The position numbers and the translations under genes were made by a program. Positions 50,187-58,935 of a DNA stretch of 64,000 bases are shown piece after piece (within the stretch, counting starts at the first letter, position 1; every line of letters begins with the position of its first letter). The notes under the pieces are model-generated. The model was not told where the DNA came from. It did not search any database and saw only the letters and a program-made list of their open reading frames with translations. The stretch comes from Bolinopsis microptera (Eukaryota > Ctenophora > Tentaculata > Lobata > Bolinopsidae), in contig NC_087072.1 of the NCBI RefSeq assembly GCF_026151205.1, positions 20,922,103 through 20,986,102 of the forward strand, read 5' to 3'.

Positions 50187-50724
50187 GTAGAACTTCTTCC
50201 CCTAGGTTAGCTACAGATAGATATTTATATCTGTAGCTGAATAGTACTACCAGGGTGTGGCCAAATATATCAAAACCATACTATACCCCCGAAATGTAAT
50301 TCTTCTTATAAACGTGATGCCGAAGATGAATCTTCTACTGCCTAACAGAAGATCACTTTACAGTATCTTATGAATAGTTTTAAAGCTATGATCATAACAC
50401 CTCTTCATTCACTCAAAATTGTTAAACCTTAGAATCTTTACAGCAAATTACACAATGATAACATGACCTGACGTGTTCATGAGACTCACACTCAGGCAAC
50501 TGGGTCCTTTCACCAGCCACAATAAAATTGTTCATGCCAGTACTGTCATAAACTGTAACCAACTGTTTAAAAATTAGATAGCTTTTGCTAAAATTTTAAA
50601 TTTTAAGTCATAGAGCAATCTTCTCAATTTTATAATTTAAGAATAATATTTTACCCTAACTATGATGTGGTGGCATTTCATACTTAACTAAAATTTAAAT
50701 TTGAAAGTCAATAGATTATTAGTG
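50187..50724. other. Left-arm-only block
   Basis: 538 bases between GTATGTTT and ACAACAAAATTATAG that the right arm lacks. AT-rich, with a hairpin near 50,208-50,236 (AGCTACAGATA/TATCTGTAGCT). No coding frame, no clear target duplication. It could be a deletion from the right arm. Confidence 0.5.
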
Positions 50725-50876
50725 ACAACAAAATTATAGTTTAAGACATCCATTCTGTGCAGTGTTTCCAATATTAGAATTTATGATATGTGTTGATTGA
50801 ATAATTGGTTTAACTAACTTTAATAAATTTAACTTTTGTTTTATTAACTTTTGTTTTATTATTAAATTTATTTTAG

Positions 50877-50973
50877 ATCGTAGTGATGACTTCTGTCTGT
50901 GGTATGAAAAGATGCACCGGAGAACTGTCCCCTTCTATTGGCAAAAGACACTGTGATTATCAGCCATGTCCAG
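50877..50973 (+). CDS. Internal exon 1, Cys-rich peptide, left arm
   Basis: 97 bases bounded by a TTATTTTAG acceptor and a CCAG/GTTTGT donor. Only one frame is open: IVVMTSVCGMKRCTGELSPS, IGKRHCDYQPCP. Four cysteines in 23 residues suggest a disulfide-bonded extracellular module, but the family is not recognised. It enters in phase 0 and leaves in phase 1, continuing into the exon at 51,176. The upstream exon and promoter are not visible. An almost identical copy lies at 55,400-55,496 on the minus strand. Confidence 0.65.
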
Positions 50974-51175
50974 GTTTGTCCCCTCTTAACTTTTACAGCT
51001 TGCTGAATTTTTCAGAAAGTTCTCGATAAGGAAGATCTTGTTCCATGATATTTTTTCTCGCATTACATTTTCTTATTAAATTAACAATTACCAGTGACTA
51101 AACATCATGAATCACGAGAGGAGGTAGTATTGGTTGGCTTTCCTGCATTGTCATAAAGTTTTTCTTTTTTTACAG

Positions 51176-51244
51176 AATATACCAAAGCTCATCAGATGGA
51201 GCCTCAGCCAGATAAAACCAATGGCACTAAACTATGCACTCAAG
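51176..51244 (+). CDS. Internal exon 2, left arm
   Basis: 69 bases between a TTTTTTTACAG acceptor and a CAAG/GTAAGT donor. Joined to the previous exon it reads (G)EYTKAHQMEPQPDKTNGTK, LCTQ. It is symmetric, phase 1 at both ends, so it can be skipped without a frameshift. The arm ends 93 bases downstream, so any following exon is outside the duplicated segment. Family not recognised. Confidence 0.65.
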
Positions 51245-51337
51245 GTAAGTATTTATTAATAAAATATCAGATTCAATTTCAATCTTTAAAAATTTAGAGG
51301 TCAGGCTAGATGGTCAGATCATTAGTTTTCAAAAGTC

Positions 51338-51926
51338 TCAGGAGAAGACTGATAAGGAGGAGGACCTGAGGAAACTGAGGAGGAGGAAGGAGGAGGACTG
51401 AATATAGGAGGGTGACTGGGGAGGACTGAGGAGGAGGGGACTTGGGAGACTGAGATGAGGAGAGGGCCTGACGATAAGATGAGAGAGACTGAGGAGGAGA
51501 CTGAAAATGAGGATGAAGAGTATGAGTAATGAAGAGGATGAGGAGGACCCAGGAGGAGAGGACCAGAGGAGGACCCAGATGAGACTCAGGACGAGGAGAG
51601 AACGACTGAGAGTACTGAGGTGTAGGAAGAGGAGGACGAGGATCCAAAAGCTGGTGTCTCAATTCTCCAATGCCCCTAATATCCATTATTATGTCCCTAA
51701 TGTCCCCAATGTCTCCCAAAGACTCCAATGTCCCCAAGATGTCCCCAAATGTCTCCCAATGTCTCCAAAGCTGTTTCCTCAATGTCCCCAATGTCCTCCA
51801 ATGTCCTCCAATGTCTCCAAAAGCTTCCCCTCCAATGTTCTCCAATGTCTCCAATGTCTCCAATGTCTCCAATGTCTTCGTCTTTTTTCGAAAAGATAAG
51901 GTGCGGGAGACATTGGAGACATGTCA
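51338..51926. repeat. Purine-rich then pyrimidine-rich minisatellite
   Basis: 51,340-51,640 is GA-rich (GAGGA repeats). 51,660-51,890 is built of TCCAATGTC-like 9-mers (AATGTCTCC, AATGTCCCC). At the end, GGAGACATTGGAGACAT (51,905-51,921) is the inverse of the preceding repeats, so a hairpin can form. Long frames across it (including METLETLETLE-type text) are products of the repeat and not genes. Confidence 0.85.
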
Positions 51927-51945
51927 CCCCCCCCCCCCCCCCCCC
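51927..51945. repeat. C19 homopolymer
   Basis: Nineteen C in a row directly after the minisatellite. The length may be approximate because homopolymers are unreliable in long-read assemblies. Confidence 0.8.
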
Positions 51946-54771
51946 TTATAAAAAGCTTGTAAGAAGAACGAGACTAAAACGAACTACAAGCCCTGACATT
52001 TTCATAGTATTAGGAACAATAATATAGCACTTGTAGAGGTGTATTCTAGAGGCGAGACTGGCTAAATTTATTATTCCAACTATCTAAATTAAACAATATT
52101 GTTGATTTGATCTTGAAGGACCATAATTGTGAGGCCATACTTGCCGAATGATGCAATGTTTATTTCAGTATAACCACTTATGTGACTCAATAAATGTATC
52201 CTTGTAGCCTTGTATCCTTGTGATCCTAGTATCCATGTATCCTATCAGTCCCAGTTTCTACCTAATGCCGTACCAAGCTGTTGATGGCAATATAAACATT
52301 ACCAACTTGAGGATGAACTGATCATCTTGTACTGGTTGGATAATGGATATAGAGAAGAGGATTGAATTCAAAATCTTACATAGAGACACAATTAAAAATG
52401 TAAGGCCACTAACTAAATCGAGATTTTTAAATCAGTAAATTCTTCGCCAGCTGAATAATGTATGTCGTTTGGTCATATTAATAGTAGTAACTGGGATTTT
52501 AATGACAAGCTCAATGCAAACCATTTCATTTATAGTTTACAGGGTTTCCTATTCGTTGTATAACCATATGTTCATTTTCCAAAATTTGATGACACCTTTA
52601 GCTGTTTGGCTCTCGGGTATGATGTATTTTATAATAATATTACAGCAGAGGGTCTCAAAATACGAAAGTTAAATATTTTTGCATATTAAGTCAAAGGTCA
52701 AAAGTCAAAAGTTGAATTCCGAACTTGATAACAAATGTATTTTGAGACACCCTTACCCACAAACTAAACCATATTTTAAAAGTACTTAATTTTATATTCT
52801 AGGAGCATTGTAAAGTACTTCACGAGCAATTGACCAGAAATATCACATCGTTAAAAGAGAGTCGAAAAATATTTTTATCATAATGATATGGGCTTCAATA
52901 TTGAGCCCCCTTTAAGACTGCGATTATCTGACAAAAGTGCATATGTGCATTGCGTTTGATTATCAATTCCATTGATCAACGGTCCATATAATGAAGAACT
53001 GAGACAGCACCTAAAGGTAAGAAAATTTCTACTTTGAAATTTCACAGACACTTTAAAAGTTCCTTAAACGATACTAAATTTGTGTGAAATTTCGAATTGT
53101 ACTAATTTCGAATTTTGTATCATGAAAGTAAATAGAACAATCATCATTGCACTTTCAAATCGACAGAACTCTGGTCAAGTACTCGGAGATACCTGAAACA
53201 ATTAACCAACACAAAATCTAAATATCTATATATAATTACTAAGGTCTAAAATTAAAGATACAATAATACAGTCCACTAAATCAGATGATCTAGGGGTAGG
53301 TTCCCGTATCTCTACCACATACTTGTGCTCTACTGAAACTCAGTCAATATCTCAACTTCGAGCCCTCAGTTTTTTTCCTGGAGCCACAGCTTTTCACTCC
53401 CCGCATATATAGTTCAAGTTGACTAGGGAGGTTTTAGTTTTCACAACGTTAGTATCAGGTAAACTCGAATGGGGTTAACAAAAGTGAAATCCCGTTATAT
53501 AAAGCAATAAGAGTGAGCAAGTCTTTATTTGCTGCTTCGTCACACATATCTTATATTATATTGACTTTAGCAGTCTCATTTTTCTATTGTATTAATATCA
53601 TGTTTACATTATTCAGGAACAGGGACAATTCAGAAAGAAGCAGGATCTTGTCAAGTGAACACCTTTAGTCTCGAAAACTAGTTATTGGTGTTTGGCCTTA
53701 CACCACATTAATTATCGGCTTCAGTGTTATAATCAATGCTCAGGATAGTGATTGAAAGTTGTACAGATACTAACATCTGACAGTTTTTTGCCACCCAACT
53801 GCCATACATGCAGTACAATGTCTATAATTGTCTAAATGTTAAATCCTTACCCCTCCATTTTTGAGTCGACAATTGCGCCAATTTTCGCAATATTCGTTCA
53901 TTTCCTTTATGACAAATTGTAACCCTTCAACTAACACCTTCCATAAGTTATGTCAAAGTATGCATACTGCTTAGCAATATTGCCCTCCCAAAAAGTCCAT
54001 TAATTGTTCAATATAAAATTATAGTAAAGCTTGGTTTTGAGATTGCAGCTGACTGGCAAACTTCGGCCTGTTTCTTCTGACTGGATTTTCAAAAGGTTCT
54101 CGGCTTAAATGCCTATTTTTGGCCTGATACCAATTAACATTTACATTACCAAATTATGCCAGCATTATATTTTCGTTGTTTTAAATTTGTTGATTCTGTA
54201 AAATTTGCTAAAATTAAATTTCTTGTTTCATTGAAGCTCTTGTTTCATTGAAGTTCTTGTTTCATAATTGACTTTGCGCATGGAAATTACTTTACTCTAC
54301 AAAATTTCAACTCCATAAAATTTCAACTCCATAAAATTTCAGTTCAGTTTGGGTGCACAATTTAAATCATCGAATAATCGGACATTGCATATCAGGTTAC
54401 ATGTCCACAATTCCCAATTCTAGTGAAATACCTTATAGACCACATACTGTTGGTTGAAACTTAGTTAGTTTATTCAAGTAGTAAAACTGATGTCCCAAAT
54501 AAGCACCAATGAACTTACCCCAGTGCACATCTTACACCTAACCTTGCAACCTTAACACAACCCTTTAAGACCCGAACTCTGCCCCTAGTATCGAAAGTGC
54601 TGCCATGCATGTTTCATTGACTTTGTGATATATGCAGCACCAAGTCCCTAACTTCCCACAATATTTTACAAGATAGGCTACAGTTAGAGGTGCATATTTG
54701 TGAAATTGGTTTTCTATCCTAAAACCCCTATTCATTAGGGTTAACATGATTGATCTTACATTTATCAAGTA
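51946..54771. other. Non-coding spacer of the inverted duplication
   Basis: AT-rich without a supportable gene. Small tandem motifs occur: CCTTGTATCC repeats near 52,199-52,245, TCTTGTTTCATTGAAG repeats at about 54,220-54,262, and TAAAATTTCAACTCCA repeats at about 54,297-54,345. No sequence shared with the arms is seen except the MITE that follows. Confidence 0.5.
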
Positions 54772-54779
54772 TGTGGAAT

Positions 54780-55016
54780 CAGTGGCGTAACGTTGCCTGT
54801 TGGTGCCCCTCCCTAAAATTGAACAAATTAGGTGATTTAAGAGGTTATGCCGGTAAAATCTCTAAAAAAGTGTGTTTCTAGAGCAAAACGTGCAGTTTTG
54901 CTAGTACCTCAGTTAAGTTTTTCAAAATTGTCCCACATTCAAACGACGATTTGGCGCCCCGCTAAGATAGCACCCCCTGCACAACGGGGTCAGCAGAGCC
55001 CTTCGTTACGCCACTG
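54780..55016 (+). mobile_element. hAT-like MITE in spacer, intact ends
   Basis: Ends CAGTGGCGTAACG and CGTTACGCCACTG are perfect 13-bp inverted repeats. The 8-bp target duplication TGTGGAAT lies at 54,772-54,779 and 55,017-55,024. Internal sequence matches the arm copies (TTGAACAAATTAGGTGATTT, AGAGCAAAACGTGCAGTTTT) but lacks part of the C-rich blocks. It ends 22 bases before the inner boundary of the right arm. Confidence 0.92.
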
Positions 55017-55128
55017 TGTGGAATTCTAGTAAGTATAGGACTTTTGAAAACTAATGATCTGACCATCTAGCCTGACCTCTAAATTTTTAAAGATTGAAAT
55101 TGAATCTGATATTATATTAAATACTTAC

Positions 55129-55197
55129 CTTGAGTGCATAGTTTAGTGCCATTGGTTTTATCTGGCTGAGGCTCCATCTGATGAGCTTTGGTATATT
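55129..55197 (-). CDS. Internal exon 2, right arm copy
   Basis: Reverse complement of 51,176-51,244, 69 bases, same splice sites. Downstream the right arm ends at 55,039, after which the spacer MITE begins, so the two arms have different sequence after this exon. Confidence 0.65.
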
Positions 55198-55399
55198 CTG
55201 TAAAAAAAGAAAAACTTTATGACAATGCAGGAAAGCCAACCAATACTACCTCCTCTCGTGATTCATGATGTTTAGTCACTGGTAATTGTTAATTTAATAA
55301 GAAAATGTAATGCGAGAAAAAATATCATGGAACAAGATCTTCCTTATCGAGAACTTTCTGAACAATTCAGCAAGCTGTAAAAGTTAAGAGGGGACAAAC

Positions 55400-55496
55400 C
55401 TGGACATGGCTGATAATCACAGTGTCTTTTGCCAATAGAAGGGGACAGTTCTCCGGTGCATCTTTTCATACCACAGACAGAAGTCATCACTACGAT
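55400..55496 (-). CDS. Internal exon 1, right arm copy
   Basis: Reverse complement of 50,877-50,973, same length, same splice sites, open in the same frame. If both arms are genomic, the exons of the two arms face each other across the spacer. Confidence 0.65.
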
Positions 55497-55759
55497 CTAA
55501 AATAAATTTAATAATAAAACAAAAGTTAATAAAACAAAAGTTAAATTTATTACCAATTATTCAATCAACACACATCATAAATTCTAATATTGGAAACACT
55601 GCACAGAATGGATGTCTTAAACTATAATTTTGTTGTAAAAACATACATTGGTGTATGTTCCCAGTAATGCCAGTGTCACCTAGTAAAGTAAAACAAAATT
55701 TAAGTAAAACAAAATTTAAATTTTATTGCCATTACAATGAATAATGATATCATAATAAA

Positions 55760-56460
55760 CAGGGTTGCCGGCATTTTTGAGAGACATTTTTAAGGTTTTT
55801 TCACGTCTTTTAAGGCCCCTTTTGACCCATTTTTAAGGTCCAAAACAGTTAAATTTAAGGTTTTTTAAGGTTTTCCGCTACAGAAATTGCAATTATATGA
55901 CATATCTAAAGGGGGAAGGTATAATTTCAGAAAACCCCAATTAGATCTACAACAAGCTAGGTATAATTTCAGAAAAACCCAATTAGATCTACAACAAGCT
56001 AGGTATAATTTCAGAAAAACCCAATTAGATCTACAACAAGCTAGGTATAATTTCAGAAAAACCCAATTAGATCTACAACAAGCTAGGTATAATTTCAGAA
56101 AAACCCAATTAGATCTACAACAAGCTAGGTATAATTTCAGAAAAACCCAATTAGATCTACACCGAGCTAATTATAATTTCAGAAAACCCCAATTAGATCT
56201 ACACCGAGCTAGGTATAATTTCAGAAAATCTTATCAGGTCTACACCGAGCTAGGTATAATTTCAGAAAATTTCACTAATCCGGAAAATCCATTTAGATCT
56301 ACATCAAGCTAGGTATAATTTAGGTATGGAACCTTAAAAAACCTTAAAAACCCGAAAATTTGCCCGTTTTTCACGTCTTTTTTAAGGTTTTTTGCCCAAA
56401 ATTGCCGTTTTTAAGGTTTTTAAGGTTTTTTAAGGTTTTTAAGGTCCCCCGGCAACCCTG
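55760..56460 (+). mobile_element. hAT-like MITE with internal 42-bp repeats, right arm only
   Basis: Ends CAGGGTTGCCGG and CCGGCAACCCTG are 12-bp inverted repeats, with an 8-bp target duplication ATAATAAA at 55,752-55,759 and 56,461-56,468. The left arm holds the empty site with one ATAATAAA. Next to both ends are arrays of TTTTTAAGG-like text in inverted orientation; the centre is a 42-bp tandem array. No transposase. Because the empty site exists in the other arm, this insertion came after the inverted duplication. Confidence 0.93.
55915..56312 (+). repeat. 42-bp tandem array inside the MITE
   Basis: About nine units of AGGTATAATTTCAGAAAAAC + CCAATTAGATCTACAACAAG + CT. The unit is a multiple of three and contains no stop in one frame, so an open frame (YNFRKTQLDLQQAR repeated) covers the array from 55,887 to 56,312. 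Central units are identical; edge units diverge, as expected from unequal exchange. Confidence 0.92.
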
Positions 56461-56633
56461 ATAATAAATATAAGTAGACATCCGATAATAAACTTGTTAC
56501 ATCCAGTACAACCCAAGATGTCAGCCGACTAACAAAAATAAAGACAGCTAGCATGTTCATAGTTTTTCTAACGAGCATACTTAGGCTTACTGTAAAGTAA
56601 AGTAAAGTAAAGTAAAATTTATGACACCACATC

Positions 56634-56920
56634 CAGTAACGAAGGGCCCCGCTGACCCCGCTGTGCAGGGGGGGGGGCGCCATCTTAGAGGGGGGCGCCA
56701 AATCGTTGTTTGAATGTGGGACAATTTTGAAAAACTTAACTTAGGTACTAGCAAAACTGCGCGTTTTGCTCTAGAAGCACACTTTTTTAGAGATTTTACC
56801 AGCATATCCTCTAAAATCACCTAATTTGTTCAATTTTAGGGAGGGGCGCCAAAAGGGGAGGGGCCAACAGGGGGGCGCATTTTCGGCGGAGGGGCGCCAA
56901 CAGGCAACGTTACACCACTG
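56634..56920 (-). mobile_element. hAT-like MITE in right arm
   Basis: Mirror copy of 48,500-48,790, flanked by ACCACATC (56,626-56,633 and 56,921-56,928), the reverse complement of the left-arm duplication. Same truncated end. It was therefore inserted before the inverted duplication arose. Confidence 0.88.
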
Positions 56921-57589
56921 ACCACATCATCACACATGTCTACAAAATATCATCGCAATATGTGAAAAAATATATAATAAATATTTCCCCACCAACATTA
57001 ATCTAGGAAGTAGATAGTTATCCATTGGATCCAAGCGAAATTACATATCTGTGTAATATCTCCTCAGTTCATTCAGCTGAATCATAGGAGACATGGTTGA
57101 GACTTGAGAGTTAAATGAGAAGGGGCCCTGCAAAAAGATAAAGAGTCGTCTCAGGATACCCTTTGGCCTTCAGAAGTCAGCACATCTAATTTTTTTTTAA
57201 ATCCACTGAAATGTACTTGCTATGTTATTATTATAAAATGTACTTGTTACTATTATTGTAAACGTAATACTACTATATCTACTATATACTAGTGTTATTT
57301 CAGCGTATTTTTCATCCTAAGATCATATAGATTTGTTAGTGCAGGAAATTTACTTTGTTTTACTATTGTAAACGTAATACTACTATATCTACTATACTAG
57401 TGTTATTTCAGCGTATTTTTCATCCTAAGATCATATAGATTTGTTAGTGCAGGAAATTTATTTGAAGTACAGTGGGGAGCTGGAGGGAGCATAAATGTGG
57501 GATTATTATTTAGTCGCTAAGTGCCCAATAGAAAGTTGAAATTTTAAAATATAACTATGACTATTTTGTAAGCAAAAACGTTTGCAAAC

Positions 57590-58095
57590 CAGAGGCGGCT
57601 TGTGGGAGCTGGCTGGCAGTTTTGTTGGGGGTCCAATCGATGGACTGGGGGAGGGGGGCTTGGGAGCCGGCTCAAGCTGATCCCTCCAAACTACCGATTA
57701 CATTACACACAGGGCCTTGTAAATGTAATGTGTAACACTTTACAGGCGACAGCAAACAAAAACAAAAACTTATAACATGGGCGAAACAGGACACCACACG
57801 TGTACGATCTCAGCCGCGCAGTATCATATAGCAGTCAAATTGCAAAGGGTCCTGGACCCCCAAATCGAGGCAAATCATAATAGATTACCTGTAGTGGGAT
57901 GCGCAAGAAAACAACAATTCAAGAAAACAACAATTTTATTTAGTATCAATTAAAGCAAACATAAATATATTTTATATATAACTAGCAGGACCTTTTTACC
58001 AGATATCTTAGGGGACTTGGAGTAGCAAGAGAATGGATAAAGGTATATACCTATTACAAAAATACGTCAAAAAGAATCCAGGGTGATACAGGATC
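57590..58095. other. Non-coding, right flank of the inverted duplication
   Basis: Starts CAGAGGCGGCTTGTGGGAGC, which resembles a hAT-type end, but no matching inverted end is visible nearby. GC-richer to about 57,700, then AT-rich. No gene seen. Confidence 0.4.
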
Positions 58096-58460
58096 GGAGA
58101 GTGCAGACCGTAAAGTTTACGCACCCAGCCTTGCCTCCTAAATTCTTGGTTGGGTAGGCATTTATGCGAACTTGGTCGTTTATACTCCAAGTCCCTTTGT
58201 TAAAAATTAATAAAATTTATCTCAGGAGTTAACTTCACTCAACAATAATAATATCAATATCAATTTATCGCATAAATTTAACTATCGAATATAGGTTCGA
58301 TTATCAAATATAGGTTCGATCTGATATAAATTTGTAAAATAAAATATTTAATTATTAAAAAAATGACATCAAGTGGTTAAAAATGGATCTGAAAGCTTAA
58401 CAGCTTATAGTTCAATCATGATAGTAATATTAGGTGTGTGCCGCTGCATGTGCAATTTAA
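58096..58460 (-). mobile_element. 3' UTR of the 58-64 kb LINE
   Basis: The minus strand carries GGGTGCGTAAACTTTACGG (58,096-58,127 region), shared with the 3' UTR of the truncated LINE at 44,789. This shows that the two elements belong to one family and that the element extends downstream of its ORF2 remnant. The true 3' end is not visible. Confidence 0.65.
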
Positions 58461-58768
58461 TTACTGCAATTTAAAATTGGTTGGAGTCCAGGTATCTTTT
58501 AAGTCGGCTGCCTGTGATTGTACTAATAGTGCTTTGGTTCTCAATTTTATCAAGTTAATGGAAGTTTCTAGGCAATTGCTTGAAGTTAGAATTTTTTTTT
58601 ATGAACTGTGTTCCAAAGCTTGGCTGCATTAAACAAAAAGGTATTTGATTTATTTAGAAGAATAACATTTAGACTTGTTGCACGGTTTGAAATGTTGATG
58701 GCCTCATAAAGGGAGTAGGGGCAGTGGTACTTGAATACAAGGAATACAAGGAATACAAAGGAATACAA
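58461..58768 (-). pseudogene. LINE ORF2 C-terminal remnant
   Basis: Minus-strand text KYHCPYSLYEAINISNRATS, LNVILLNKSNTFLFNAAKLW and NTVHKK matches the end of the 43.6-kb LINE (TPYSLYCTI...FLYIASKLWNSIHKRI). After a slip in a run of nine A (58,592-58,600) it continues NLIKLRTKALLVQ and TWTPTNFKLQ, to TAA at 58,461-58,463. It is separated from the main ORF2 by an AT-rich insertion and a microsatellite, so this copy is damaged. Confidence 0.75.
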
Positions 58769-58935
58769 TACAAGGAATACAAATTTAAAATCTTAAGCTA
58801 CAATAGTAACTGTTAAGATAATAACAATATCATAAGATTTGAATTTATTATATTAATATAACTTAAACTAAAGTGAAACATAAATATTTTGACAAAAAAT
58901 ATTTTGTTTACAATCGCCTTGGTAATGCTCTAATG
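58736..58935. repeat. (GGAATACAA)n microsatellite and AT-rich insertion within ORF2
   Basis: GGAATACAA-like units at 58,736-58,786 and about 150 AT-rich bases lie between two parts of ORF2 that are contiguous in the homologous 43.6-kb element. Either a small insertion or the junction of two LINE copies. Confidence 0.6.

Larger units (their letters stand above)
47834..51337 (+). repeat. Left arm of a large inverted duplication
   Basis: From GTTTGCAAACGTTTTTGC to TTAGTTTTCAAAAGTC. The reverse complement lies at 55,039-57,589. The arms are nearly identical outside three discrete differences: a LINE insertion (48,934-50,035) and a 538-base block (50,187-50,724) only here, and a MITE (55,760-56,460) only on the right. 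It carries a 108-bp tandem duplication, a hAT-like MITE and two exons. Confidence 0.93.
55039..57589 (-). repeat. Right arm of a large inverted duplication
   Basis: Reverse complement of 47,834-51,337. It keeps both exons, the hAT-like MITE and the 108-bp tandem duplication (about 57,240-57,450). It lacks the LINE fragment and the 538-base block of the left arm and has its own 701-bp MITE. The outer boundary is followed at once by CAGAGGCGGCTTG (57,590), which itself looks like a transposon end. Confidence 0.93.

Noticed and set aside
51306-51951. Several overlapping long frames on both strands
   Set aside because: They arise from a 9-bp repeat without stops; the peptides are pure repeat and several frames are open at once.
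55887-56312. Open frame of 141 codons as a gene
   Set aside because: It is the 42-bp array of a MITE. There is no promoter or splice context and no unique protein sequence.
47834-57589. Fold-back artefact from a hairpin-adapter read
   Set aside because: The arms differ by a MITE with a clean 8-bp duplication and by other discrete blocks, which a single-molecule fold-back would not produce. An assembly of two haplotypes remains possible.
57590-58095. A further hAT element starting CAGAGGCGG
   Set aside because: No matching inverted end or target duplication was found within the next kilobase.
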